Of a DNA stretch of 32,367 bases, positions 17,238 to 26,658 are shown one piece after another. The DNA lies in NCBI GenBank assembly GCA_030429125.1, contig JAUIDF010000009.1:1-32367 (forward strand). The letters are read 5' to 3'. Numbering within the stretch: position 1 is the stretch's first letter; the number at the start of each line of letters is the position of its first letter. The notes beneath the pieces are model-generated. The model was not told the origin of the DNA. It saw only the letters and a list, made by a program, of their open reading frames with translations, and did no database searches. The stretch is from Gammaproteobacteria bacterium. GTDB taxonomy: Bacteria; Pseudomonadota; Gammaproteobacteria; Arenicellales; CAJQKF01. The translations under genes and the position numbers were made by a program.

Positions 17238-18423
17238 CGACCAGGCGCGGCAGCGCCCACGTCAACGCCAGCGCCAGCACCGAGAGCGCCGCCATCACCT
17301 GGAACATCAGCACGTAATCTCCCCCCACGTCGAAGGCGGCGCCACCGGCGTAGGCGCCTAGGCCGCCGGCACCGTGGTGGACCATGGTCACGATGCCCGT
17401 GAGAGTGCCGAGTTTCGCGTCGCCGAAGTGATTGCGCGTGAACACCACCGTCAGGGGTGCGGTTATCCAGAAGGTCATGCCGTAGAGCAGCGCAAACGCG
17501 CCGATGGCGACGGGATGATCACTGGCCAGCACGAGCATGAAGATCACGATCCGCACGGCGAAGCACAAGGCGGTCGGCAGGAGCGGGCCCACCCGGTCGG
17601 CCAGGTATCCGGCAAGGAGCACGCCGCCGAGGCCCATCAGTCCCATGAAGGCATACAGGTTGCCCGCGAGCAGCGGGTCCATGCCCTGGTCGCGGGCATA
17701 GGCGACGACATGGGTGGCGACGAAGAAGTCCTGGAACCCGCACACGGCGTACAGCGCCAGCAGGCCAATGAAGTACGGGTCGGCAAAGGGCCGGCCGGTG
17801 GCGGTGACGACCGGCATCGCGGCGCCGGCCCGCCGCCCGTGTGCGCGGGTGACGGGCAGTGCGGCCAGCAGCGCCAGCGGAACCACGAGCGCCACGCCGG
17901 CGAGGCCAAGCACCGTGAAGGAACCGCGCCAGCCGATGGCCGCGAGTTGTTGCGTCAACACCAGGATGATCATCAGCTGACCCACGCCCATGCCGGATAT
18001 CGCGATGCTGTTGGCGAGACCGGCGCGGTCGGGAAAGTAGCGGCTCACGACGACGCCGATGGGCGTGATGGAGGTACCGGCCGATGCCAGCGCGAACACG
18101 ATGCCGTAGAGCACGATGGCTTCGGCGGGCGCATCGATGCCCCGCATCAACGCGATGGAGACACCCGACACGAACATCGCGAAGGCGAGCACCGTCCACG
18201 CGTTGAAGCGATCGACCAGGCGGCCGGTGAACGGCAGCGCGAGGGCGGAGACGATCATGAACAGCGTGACCGTCAATGACAGCGTGGATCGCCCCCAGTC
18301 GAGATCATCGGCCATGGGCCGCAGCATGAGTCCCATGGTGAAACGGGAGCCGCCGTTGTAGAGCAGCACCACGAAGCCGATGACGAGCACCAGCAGGGCG
18401 GGGCGTACTCGCAGGCCGGCCAT
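17227..18423 (-). CDS. MFS transporter
   Basis: 398 aa polytopic protein with about 12 TM segments; LDWGRSTLSLTVTLFMIVSALALPFTGRLVDRFNAWTVLAFAMFVSGV, and YLADRVGPLLPTALCFAVRI in the second half. Confidence 0.9.
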   Translation of the reverse strand: MAGLRVRPALLVLVIGFVVLLYNGGSRFTMGLMLRPMADDLDWGRSTLSLTVTLFMIVSALALPFTGRLVDRFNAWTVLAFAMFVSGVSIALMRGIDAPAEAIVLYGIVFALASAGTSITPIGVVVSRYFPDRAGLANSIAISGMGVGQLMIILVLTQQLAAIGWRGSFTVLGLAGVALVVPLALLAALPVTRAHGRRAGAAMPVVTATGRPFADPYFIGLLALYAVCGFQDFFVATHVVAYARDQGMDPLLAGNLYAFMGLMGLGGVLLAGYLADRVGPLLPTALCFAVRIVIFMLVLASDHPVAIGAFALLYGMTFWITAPLTVVFTRNHFGDAKLGTLTGIVTMVHHGAGGLGAYAGGAAFDVGGDYVLMFQVMAALSVLALALTWALPRLVVNR

Positions 18424-18427
18424 GTGC

Positions 18428-19336
18428 TCAGCCCACCATGACGATCAGCACGATGGCCGCGGCCACCATCGCGATGCCCAGCGTCTCCAGCGCGCTGATG
18501 CGTTCGCGGAATACGAATACCGTGGCGAGGTAGGTGAACACCAGTTCGATCTGCCCCAGGGCGCGCACGAAACTCGCGTTGACGATGGTGAAAGCCGTGA
18601 ACCAGCCGATCGACGCCAGCATGCCCGTGATCCCCACCAGCCCGGCCCATCGCCAGTTCTTCAGCACGCGCGTGAACTCGCCGCGTTCGCGCCATAACAG
18701 GTAGGCGCCCATCAGCACGGTCTGGATTGCGAGACTCACCGCGAGCGTGAAGCCGGCGGCCATGACGAAGTTGTCGTGTTCCAGGGACAGCGAGGCACCG
18801 CGGAAACACACCACCGAGGCGCCCAGCCAGGCGGCGCAGGCGAGACCGATGAGCGTCGGCCGGGACAGGATGGCGCTGGCCAAGGCGCGAAAAGACAGTC
18901 CGGTGGCGCCCATGGTCAGGGCGATCACGCCGAGGGCGCTGATGACGATGGCGACGATGGCATAGGGCCCGAGCTCATCGCCCAGCACGAGGGCGCCGAG
19001 AATGGCGACCATCACCACCTCGAGCTTTGAGAACGTGGTGCCGACGGCGAAGCTGCGAAACGAGAACAGCCACAGCAGGAACACGGTGAACAGGATCTGG
19101 GAAACGCCGCCGAGCAGGCAATAGACTAGGAATACCGGATTCGCCACCGGGTAGTCGAAGCCGCCGACGAGCTTGAGCGCGGTCACGTAAAGGACCGCGA
19201 GCGGCAGCGCGTAGAAGAAGCGGGCATAGGCGGCGCCCGCGTTGGAGAGTCGCCCGGTCAGGTGTTTCTGTATCGCCGAACGCAGGTTCTGGAAGAACGC
19301 GGCGGCGATGGTAATCGGAATCCAGGCCTCGATCAC
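18428..19336 (-). CDS. EamA/DMT family transporter
   Basis: About ten TM segments; NLRSAIQKHLTGRLSNAGAAYARFFYALPLAVLYV and ALGQIELVFTYLATVFVFRERISALETLGIAMVAAAIVLIVMVG. Confidence 0.9.
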   Translation of the reverse strand: MIEAWIPITIAAAFFQNLRSAIQKHLTGRLSNAGAAYARFFYALPLAVLYVTALKLVGGFDYPVANPVFLVYCLLGGVSQILFTVFLLWLFSFRSFAVGTTFSKLEVVMVAILGALVLGDELGPYAIVAIVISALGVIALTMGATGLSFRALASAILSRPTLIGLACAAWLGASVVCFRGASLSLEHDNFVMAAGFTLAVSLAIQTVLMGAYLLWRERGEFTRVLKNWRWAGLVGITGMLASIGWFTAFTIVNASFVRALGQIELVFTYLATVFVFRERISALETLGIAMVAAAIVLIVMVG

Positions 19337-19393
19337 GCGGCGGCGCTCCCGGTGCAGTCATGGCCGCGAGCGACGCCGGCCCGGCTCGCCGCG

Positions 19394-19828
19394 TCAGCGT
19401 GCTTCATGGAGGATCACCGTACCGGAAAGGCGGTCGTGCAGCGCCTCGCGGCGCGCATTGAAAAGGATCCAGAGGTATCCCGCGCCGACCGGCAGCCAGG
19501 ACAGGATTGCGGCGGCGAAACGCACGGTCAGGGCCCGCGTACCCGGAGCACCGCCGTCGCGCGCCTGCAATCGCAGTCGCCAGGCTCGCATGCCGAGGGT
19601 CTGTCCGCCGAAGCGCCAGAAGCCGGCGAAATACGCGAAGCAGACCGTCAGCAGGTAGGCGCGGATACACCACTCCACCGGAGTCCACTCACGAACGGCC
19701 TCGTCGATGAAGACCAGCGGGACCGCGGCCAGCATGAGCACGGCGAACAGCAGCAATCCATCGTATAACATGGCGCCGAGACGACGCGGCAGCGATGCCG
19801 GGCCCGGTCGTGGGGGGGACGCCGACAT
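19394..19828 (-). CDS. RDD family membrane protein
   Basis: LPRRLGAMLYDGLLLFAVLMLA, FAYFAGFWRFGGQTLGMRAWRLRLQ and NARREALHDRLSGTVIL are RDD family signatures. Confidence 0.92.
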   Translation of the reverse strand: MSASPPRPGPASLPRRLGAMLYDGLLLFAVLMLAAVPLVFIDEAVREWTPVEWCIRAYLLTVCFAYFAGFWRFGGQTLGMRAWRLRLQARDGGAPGTRALTVRFAAAILSWLPVGAGYLWILFNARREALHDRLSGTVILHEAR

Positions 19829-20030
19829 GGCGATGTCAATGGCCGCGGGCGAAGAGTTTTACACAGGACATTAACAAAAATTTATTGTGGTACTTGCGCA
19901 TCATTGTTTTGAAAGCTCAAAAGATAGGGTTTGTATTTTGTTGAATTTATTAGTAAAAAAGCGGCGGCTTATATGCCTCGCGTTAATTCGCTTGCGACGA
20001 ACGGTACTTGACTCCCTCGTCGCGGACAAC

Positions 20031-20051
20031 TTATTCACAGAGTTATCCACA
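20031..20051 (+). promoter_or_regulatory. Tandem DnaA-box-like 9-mers (TTATTCACA gag TTATCCACA)
   Basis: TTATTCACA at 20031-20039 and TTATCCACA at 20043-20051, both matching TTATNCACA, 12 bp start-to-start, beside an AT-rich stretch (about 19857-19985). Confidence 0.6.
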
Positions 20052-20309
20052 GGCTGACGGGCACGTTGCACGCCCTGGCAGCGCGGCGTTTCACCGTAAA
20101 CCGGATCGGCGGGATCTGCCGATTGTAACCGCGAACGGGGGCGGCGTAACCGGCGCCCGTGGCGCGAGGCGCTGTTGAACCGGCGCCGATTCATTCTGCG
20201 GACAGCTTGTGCACGTTATCGTGCCGCCATTGCGCTGATCGGAGCGCCGAATTTCGATCCTGCGGCGGCCGCTTGCGGTCGCGCCATTCATCGTCAACGA
20301 GGGAGTTCG

Positions 20310-21128
20310 ATGGCACATCGCACAGTCTGTCTTGTCCTCGCCGCATCGCTGGCTTCCGCGCCGGCCCTGTCGTTCGCCGGGGAATCCTGGCAGGACAAGC
20401 TCAAGCAGCAACTCAAGAACGACAACGTATCGCGCACGCTGGGCACGGTTGCCGGCGCCTTGCTCGGTTCGCAGATCGGCGACGGTCGCGGGCAGGTCGC
20501 GGCCATCGCCGCGGGTGCGGTCGCCGGTTACTGGCTCGGCGGCAAGTTCAGCGCGAAATTGCGCCAAAGCGATCGCGCGGGAATCGCCAGCGCCACCGAA
20601 CGTGCCATCGAGACGGGCGAGACGACGACGTGGACGAATCCCGATACGGGGGTCAGCACGCGTGTATCGGTCGGCGAGGCCGAGCGCACGTCCGCGACAA
20701 TGGACGGCGTCGCGCCGATGGAGCGGATGCCACCCCTTGAAGTCATCGATGCCTACTACGTGCCGACGGTCAATCTCAACGTGCGCGGCGGTCCGGGCAC
20801 CGACTACCGGGTGCTCTACACGCTCAAGGAAGGCACGGCGGTGCCGGTCATCGGTCGGGTCAGCGGCAGCGACTGGTTCGCCATCGCCGAGGGTGGCGAG
20901 GCGGCTGGTTTCATCTACGCACCGATGACCGCGCCGGCGGGTCCGGATCTGCCCGCTTCGGGTGCCGTTCGCGATGCCATCGCTGGCAAGGTGCAGTCCG
21001 AACGCCACGAGGTGGCGGAAGTGACTTGCCGCGACGTGACCCAGGAAGTGACGCTGAACGACGGTTCCAGTGATTCCCATGCGTTTCGTGTCTGTCAGCA
21101 GCCCGACGGCAGTTGGGTGCAGGCATGA
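20310..21128 (+). CDS. Exported SH3-domain protein with glycine-zipper-like segment
   Basis: ATG at 20310; signal peptide MAHRTVCLVLAASLASAPALSFAG, TVAGALLGSQIGDGRGQVAAIAAGAVAGYWLGGKF, bacterial SH3 core YVPTVNLNVRGGPGTDYRVLYTLKEGTAVPVIGRVSGSDWFAI. Confidence 0.88.
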   Translation: MAHRTVCLVLAASLASAPALSFAGESWQDKLKQQLKNDNVSRTLGTVAGALLGSQIGDGRGQVAAIAAGAVAGYWLGGKFSAKLRQSDRAGIASATERAIETGETTTWTNPDTGVSTRVSVGEAERTSATMDGVAPMERMPPLEVIDAYYVPTVNLNVRGGPGTDYRVLYTLKEGTAVPVIGRVSGSDWFAIAEGGEAAGFIYAPMTAPAGPDLPASGAVRDAIAGKVQSERHEVAEVTCRDVTQEVTLNDGSSDSHAFRVCQQPDGSWVQA

Positions 21129-22090
21129 TGCGCGCGCAATGGGCCATGCAAAGGCGCCTCGGGGTCGGCATCGTTCTGGTCGTGGCGATGGCGCAACCGA
21201 CGACGTCGGTTGCGCGGGAACTGGTGATCGACGCCGGCGCGTCCGTCAGCGTCGACGACGCGTTCTCCTGCGAGCCGTCGGCCGGAATCACCGTGTATGC
21301 CGATTCGCCCGACGTGTTCCAGGCCGGCTCGGCGAGAATGCAACGGCTGGTCGACGTCACCCAGGCGATCCTGCGTTACGAATGCCCGTCGCTGGACTCT
21401 CTACACGTTACCGGCCGCCTGGCCGGTGTCGAGGCGAGCGTTTACGATGGCGTAGCCAACGCCGTCGACGACTGGATGGTCACCGCCCGCCGCGCCGTGA
21501 GTGCGAGCGAGGCCGGCGGGACGGTGCCGGCTCCAGCGCCGCCGGCGACGGACGAACGGGTCATCAGCGTGGCGTCGGTAAGACTGGACATGGGTGTCGA
21601 CACGGTGCGCCAACGAATCGACGAGGTATTCGGCGTCGAACCGGTTTACGAACCCGCCGACGGCATCATGCGACTCCATCGTCCCGGATGCCCCGAGGCA
21701 CCGCTGGCGCCGGGCGCCGGCGATCGTTACGACAGGCCCGAAGCGAATTGTGTGACGGCCTGGTTTACCGATCGCAGGCAGGCGGGTCTGTATCGGTTTC
21801 GCTACACGCAGTCGGCCGAGGGCAGCATCGAGGCGGTGCGTCGCGTGCTGGTGGAGAACTTCGGCGAGCCGCGGGCAGACGACTGGAACGAGGCGGGCGA
21901 CTACCAGTCGCTCCTGTGGACCGCACCCGCGGATGCGACGACGCCCGGCGAGGTGCTCGAGGCGCGTCTGTTCCGCGATGCGGGGGCCACCGTCATCGAT
22001 ATCATACTGGCCGACCCGCGACTGGCCGGCGGCGACGAATTACCCGGGCCGTCGGACCGCGACTCTGATCGCCCGGCGCTGAAACTCTGA
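21125..22090 (+). CDS. Exported hypothetical protein
   Basis: ATG at 21125 overlaps the upstream stop by 4 bp (ATGA). Signal-like MQRRLGVGIVLVVAMAQPTTSVARE; no recognised domain. Confidence 0.75.
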   Translation: MMRAQWAMQRRLGVGIVLVVAMAQPTTSVARELVIDAGASVSVDDAFSCEPSAGITVYADSPDVFQAGSARMQRLVDVTQAILRYECPSLDSLHVTGRLAGVEASVYDGVANAVDDWMVTARRAVSASEAGGTVPAPAPPATDERVISVASVRLDMGVDTVRQRIDEVFGVEPVYEPADGIMRLHRPGCPEAPLAPGAGDRYDRPEANCVTAWFTDRRQAGLYRFRYTQSAEGSIEAVRRVLVENFGEPRADDWNEAGDYQSLLWTAPADATTPGEVLEARLFRDAGATVIDIILADPRLAGGDELPGPSDRDSDRPALKL

Positions 22091-22260
22091 GGGCCTGGTC
22101 ACACGGTTCCGATCGAGCGGGATTTCGCGCCATCGTTTCCGTTCGGCCCGGCGCTTCGAGGCATCATGGTGAAGCCACGGCGACCGCAAGCAACGCCGTC
22201 AAACACGCAGAACAGACCGGGCGGTCGCCGCGAACGGGTTGGGTGGACAGACCCTGGCCG

Positions 22261-22281
22261 GCAGGCGTCGGTTTCGCCTGC
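22261..22281 (-). terminator. Possible hairpin downstream of tRNA-Arg (GCAGGCG / CGCCTGC)
   Basis: 7-bp perfect GC-rich stem with 7-nt loop, about 20 nt past the tRNA 3' end in the minus direction. No clear T-run, so it is only a weak terminator candidate. Confidence 0.3.
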
Positions 22282-22301
22282 GACATCGGGCCGTGGTCGA
22301 C

Positions 22302-22378
22302 TGGTGCCCCGACCAGGATTTGAACCTGGGACCTTCCGCTTAGGAGGCGGATGCTCTATCCAGCTGAGCTATCGGGGC
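22302..22378 (-). tRNA. tRNA-Arg (anticodon CCT), CCA encoded
   Basis: Reverse complement GCCCCGA-TA-GCTCAGCTGGATAGAGC-A-TCCGC-CTCCTAA-GCGGA-AGGTC-CCAGG-TTCAAAT-CCTGG-TCGGGGC-ACCA folds as a complete cloverleaf. Anticodon-loop positions 34-36 are CCT. Confidence 0.96.
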
Positions 22379-22436
22379 GGTGGTGGAGCCGTGAGGGCGA
22401 TCGTCATCGAACGACGCGCCATCGTCAAGCGAGAGG

Positions 22437-24791
22437 TCAACCGCGATCGTCGTCGGCGATCGCGCCGCTCGGGTAGAACTTGCTGTACCAACTCCAGTTG
22501 TGACTCTGGGTGAGCCAGTTGCGGTAGAACGGGTGGTTGAGGTGGTGGTCCCTGATCTCGAACCACCGCGAACCGATACCCTCGATCACCTGCATGGGGT
22601 CGATGCGGCCATCGTTGATCTCGAGATGGATGTGGGGATAGATCATCTCCGGCCGGGCACTGTTTTGTGTCACGTTGCCCGAGAGCCCCACGTTCGCGAT
22701 GACGTCACCCTTTCGAACCTTGGGTAGATTGCCCTGGCGAATGGCGCGGGTGGCGCGATCGAAGAGTGAGGCCGCGCGCAGGTTGTCGAGATCGAGGTCG
22801 GATTGACTCAGGGCTTCCATGGACTTTCCGAGAATGACCGATGCGTATCGCCGCAATGCCCTGTCGTATCCGCGCTCGGAGTCGTTGCCGAATTCGTTCA
22901 GCTCTTCGCGCGTGAGTAGCGGCTTGTAATTCGATCGTGTCGGTTCGCGCAGCAGGTGCATGTAAGTGACCTCGATGTTGTCCTGCGTCAACACCAGGTA
23001 GTTGCCGGCGCCGCCACGCTGGTAGCCCGCTCGCACGATGGTCCCGTCCATGACCGCGAGAACCGGCTCGCCCAGGTCACCGCCGATGTCCAGTCCCTCG
23101 TGCGAATAGCCGTTACGGCGCGCCTTGAACAGTCCCCACGGCTTGATGTCGTCGACTTCCAGGCTGTGCACGGGCAGGCCCATGCGGCCGAGGAACGGTC
23201 GCGCCTCTAGAACGCCTTCGGCGGCTTCGACCGCGGCGTAGGCATTGCGAAAGCGCGCCGCCTTGTAGACGAGGGAAAGCGCCACGCGGCGGGCGTTGGC
23301 ATCGCCCTCACTTGGCACGGAGAGATGCTCGTTGTCGGAAAACGCCTCGATGAACCGCTCCTCGCGCGTGGCGAGATTGTTTTCCTGCTCGATGTCGTTC
23401 GTTACCCACGATTCCGCTTCGCCCATCAGGCGGTCATTGGCGACGTCGCTGTACAGGCGCTGGTATCCCTCACCGCCGATGTGCAGCAGGTACAGGTGAA
23501 CCAGCGGCAGTTCCTGGGGGAGCTCCTCTGCCCCGTAGAGCAGGTCGAGCATCAGCAGGCGCAGTTCCAGAACGTTCCAGGTGCTGAAACGTTGTCGCTT
23601 CTCCTCGTAGAAGGCGCGGGTGAGATTGGTGGAGCTCCAGCCATAGGGCAGCTCGCGCAGCAGGGGACCGAGCCCGCCGGCGGCCAGCGACTCGAGGCGC
23701 TCGGCGCCGACGTCGCGAAAAATCGTATCGAGCATGTCGACGAACTTGTCCTGCTCGGCGTCCTCGGCGGCGATCAGGGCATTGCCCGCACCGACCACGG
23801 GCGTGTGCGCGGACAGCGACTGCACGATGGCGTCGACGCGGTGATCGTAGAACGCATTGGGTTCGGGTGGCTTGGGCAGGGTCACCCGCTCGACCAGGTC
23901 GGCGCGCCGGGTCGCATTGAAAATGGTATCCAGGCCCGGTGTCGCATTGTCCTCGCGGGCGATGGCGGCGACGGCCAGCACCATGTTCACGAAGCGCCGA
24001 TAGGCCTTCTCGTAGTCGCTTCCGAAATAAATGATGGTAGGGTCGCGCAGTCGGTTCTGGATCTTGTCGTTGGAGTAGGCCGGTTCGATTTCACGCACGG
24101 CCATCGCCTTCTTTTCCCTCAGGTAGGACAGCAGCTCGATGTCCCGATCGGCGTCGTCGAGACTGCGGGTGTAGATGGCATCCTCGATGTACCAGTCGGG
24201 CGAGAAGCTGGTCCATAACCAGGTCGGCAGGGTGGGGTCGACAGGATCGATGGCGACCGTCGTGTTGCTCAGTATGTTCCGGAACTGGTTCTCGAGCAGG
24301 GCGTCGTGTACCTGCTGTCGGCGCGGCTCGACGTAGAGCTCGTTGGCCGTGTAGAACATCGACGCCGCCGCCGCGATCATCATGATGGCGAGCGTGCCGA
24401 CCCACAGGGTCATCAGTCCGGAGCGTGTACGTACGCGCCGCATGTAGCGATGTTCGTCGTCGTCGGGCCGCACGCGCGGGAACATGAACCAGCGCTTGGG
24501 CAGGAGGACGACGTTGGGATCGATCAGTTCGGGCTTGAGGCCGTTTCGCTCGAGTTCCGTATCGAGGTCGGCGATGACCCGCAGGTTGCGGTGCGTCGGG
24601 AGCTGCAGGCCGGCGTCGTCGATCTGAAACTCGGGCGTCTCGCCGCCGCCCGCCTCGTCGTCATCGACCGAGTGCAGACCCTGGCGTGTCGTCGTCTGGA
24701 GCTTGGGTTCGTTCTTGATCAAGATCTTCTCGAATTCTACCGGCGGGTCTGGTGTTCGCCGATGGATGGTCGAATCCGGTCGTGCCCCCAC
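22437..24791 (-). CDS. Large membrane-anchored M23 (LytM) family peptidase
   Basis: C-terminal YSHEGLDIGGDLGEPVLAVMDGTIVRAGYQRGGAGNYLVLTQDNIEVTYMHLL and YPHIHLEI (HxxxD and HxH zinc-site motifs), TM segment LMTLWVGTLAIMMIAAAASMFYTANELYV, long unassigned middle region. Confidence 0.88.
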   Translation of the reverse strand: MGARPDSTIHRRTPDPPVEFEKILIKNEPKLQTTTRQGLHSVDDDEAGGGETPEFQIDDAGLQLPTHRNLRVIADLDTELERNGLKPELIDPNVVLLPKRWFMFPRVRPDDDEHRYMRRVRTRSGLMTLWVGTLAIMMIAAAASMFYTANELYVEPRRQQVHDALLENQFRNILSNTTVAIDPVDPTLPTWLWTSFSPDWYIEDAIYTRSLDDADRDIELLSYLREKKAMAVREIEPAYSNDKIQNRLRDPTIIYFGSDYEKAYRRFVNMVLAVAAIAREDNATPGLDTIFNATRRADLVERVTLPKPPEPNAFYDHRVDAIVQSLSAHTPVVGAGNALIAAEDAEQDKFVDMLDTIFRDVGAERLESLAAGGLGPLLRELPYGWSSTNLTRAFYEEKRQRFSTWNVLELRLLMLDLLYGAEELPQELPLVHLYLLHIGGEGYQRLYSDVANDRLMGEAESWVTNDIEQENNLATREERFIEAFSDNEHLSVPSEGDANARRVALSLVYKAARFRNAYAAVEAAEGVLEARPFLGRMGLPVHSLEVDDIKPWGLFKARRNGYSHEGLDIGGDLGEPVLAVMDGTIVRAGYQRGGAGNYLVLTQDNIEVTYMHLLREPTRSNYKPLLTREELNEFGNDSERGYDRALRRYASVILGKSMEALSQSDLDLDNLRAASLFDRATRAIRQGNLPKVRKGDVIANVGLSGNVTQNSARPEMIYPHIHLEINDGRIDPMQVIEGIGSRWFEIRDHHLNHPFYRNWLTQSHNWSWYSKFYPSGAIADDDRG

Positions 24792-24934
24792 AACGGCCCT
24801 GCGGCCGTCGGTACGCTGCCCCCGGCCTGACGCCCGGAATCGCCGGATACGTCTTGTTGTTTGTTATAAGTATAAACGTCCATTATCTCACTTTTGCAAG
24901 GGCGGGTGAACTGGGTCGTGCCGGCCGCGAGGCA

Positions 24935-26536
24935 TCAGAATCCGGCCGCGCAGCCGTCCTTGCGGGCATCGCTGGCGCCCTGGTAGCCCGCCGCGGTGGC
25001 GACGATCGCCTGGGCACCCCCGAACAGGCCGTGAGGCGGCGCCCGATCGACGAGGTGGCCGCGTGCCGCGAGTCCGTCGGCCGCCTCTTCGCTGACGCCG
25101 GCCTCGAGCGCCACGTCGAGGCCGTCGCCCACGAACCAGCGCGGCGCGTCGAGCGCCGCCTGCAGGTTCTGGCCGAAATCCTCCAGCCGGCTGACCAGTT
25201 GCAGGTGCCCCTGCGGCTGCATGTGGCCGCCCATGACGCCGATGGCGCTCAGCGACTTGCCGCCGCGGGTGAGAAATCCTGGGATGATGGTATGAAAGGG
25301 CCGACGGCCGCCGGCGACGCAATTGGCGTGTGCCGGGTCGAGGACGAACCCCGCCCCGCGATTGTGCAGGCTGATGCCTGTGCCGGGCACCACGACCCCG
25401 GAGCCGAAGCCCTGGAAGTTGGACTGGATCATCGAGATCATGGTGCCGTCGGCGTCCGCGGCGCACAGGTATACGGTGCCGTGATCGGCTGGCGGCAGGG
25501 CGTCGGGTGCCCGGGCCGATGCGGGGTCGATGCTGTCCGCGAGGCGTTGCAGTCGCCCGGTGTCGAGCAGGTCGGCCACCGCCACGCGCATGTGGTCGGG
25601 ATCCGCGACGTGTTCGAGGGCGTCGGCGAAGCCGAGTTTCATCGCTTCGATGCCGAGGTGCATGGCCTCGGCCGAATCCGGATCGTGGCGACCCACGTCG
25701 AGACGGGACAGGATGCCCAGTGCGATCAGGGCGGCCATGCCTTGTCCGTTCGGCGGCAGTTCGTGGACTTCCAGCGACCGGTAGCGCACCGCGACCGGAT
25801 CCACCCATGTCCCGCGGTGGCTGGCCAGGTCCTCGCGGGTCATGGCGGCGTCGTGACGGGCGGCGTCGCCGGCGATCGCCGCGGCGAGCTCGCCCCGGTA
25901 GAAGGCCTCGCCACGGGTTCGCGCGATCGCTTCGAGTGAATCGGCGGCCGCGGCATTGGTGAACAGCGCCCCCACCCCGGGGGCGCCGCCGCCCGGCATG
26001 AACGTATCGCGAAAGCCGTCCAGGTGTTGGTACCGTTCGATCGATGCCGACCACAGGTGCTGGATCACGGGCGTGACGGCGTAGCCGTCGCGCGCATAGT
26101 GCACGCCCGCCTCGAACAGTGACTCGAAGGGCAGCTTGCCGAACCGTTGCGACAGGGCGACCCACGTGTCCACCGCGCCGGGAACCGTGACTGCCTCCCA
26201 GCCCACCGCCGGCATTGCCGACAGGGTCGAGAATCGATCGCGAGACCAGGCGGCCGGCGCACGCCCCGATCCGTTATATCCGTACAGCTGGTTGTCGCGA
26301 CTGACGATGGCAAAGGCGTCGCTGCCGATGCCGTTGCCGGTGGGTTCCACCACGGTGAGGCAGATCGCGGCGGCCAGCGCGGCATCGACGGCGTTGCCGC
26401 CGCGGCGCATGGCATCGATACCGGCCTGGGTGGCCAGTGGCTGCGATGTCGCCACGATATTGCGGGCGTGAACGTCCGAGCGTCGACTCGGATAGGCGAA
26501 AAGGTCGGGACGGATGTAGGCGATCGACATGGGCAA
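24935..26536 (-). CDS. Gamma-glutamyltransferase family protein
   Basis: VATSQPLATQAGIDAMRRGGNAVDAALAAAICLTVVEPTGNGIGSDAF, PPNGQGMAALIALGIL, DHGTVYLCAADADGTMISMIQSNFQGFGSGVVVPGTGISLHNRGAGF (catalytic HGT). Confidence 0.95.
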   Translation of the reverse strand: MPMSIAYIRPDLFAYPSRRSDVHARNIVATSQPLATQAGIDAMRRGGNAVDAALAAAICLTVVEPTGNGIGSDAFAIVSRDNQLYGYNGSGRAPAAWSRDRFSTLSAMPAVGWEAVTVPGAVDTWVALSQRFGKLPFESLFEAGVHYARDGYAVTPVIQHLWSASIERYQHLDGFRDTFMPGGGAPGVGALFTNAAAADSLEAIARTRGEAFYRGELAAAIAGDAARHDAAMTREDLASHRGTWVDPVAVRYRSLEVHELPPNGQGMAALIALGILSRLDVGRHDPDSAEAMHLGIEAMKLGFADALEHVADPDHMRVAVADLLDTGRLQRLADSIDPASARAPDALPPADHGTVYLCAADADGTMISMIQSNFQGFGSGVVVPGTGISLHNRGAGFVLDPAHANCVAGGRRPFHTIIPGFLTRGGKSLSAIGVMGGHMQPQGHLQLVSRLEDFGQNLQAALDAPRWFVGDGLDVALEAGVSEEAADGLAARGHLVDRAPPHGLFGGAQAIVATAAGYQGASDARKDGCAAGF

Positions 26537-26658
26537 GGGGTCAGCTGGAGAAGGGGGTGGCTCCGGTGTCGGAGACGCGCTGCATTATAGGTCACGAAAG
26601 CGTCCATGCGGGCCGGGTTCTTACGCAGTCCGGTCGCGTGGCGAGTTACAATGGCGCC

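Noticed and set aside
19901-20194. 97-aa minus-strand ORF over the AT-rich intergenic region
   Set aside because: Mixed basic composition with no domain, and it overlaps the DnaA-box pair and AT-rich block. Likely non-coding.
22302-22378. tRNA-Arg as a mobile-element attachment site
   Set aside because: No integrase, phage gene or repeated tRNA 3' end was noticed in the flanking sequence; neighbours look like ordinary chromosomal genes.
22166-22513. 115-aa ORF including VPRPGFEPGTFRLGGGCSIQLSYRG
   Set aside because: It is the classic false translation of a tRNA gene; tRNA-Arg(CCT) lies at 22302-22378 on the minus strand.
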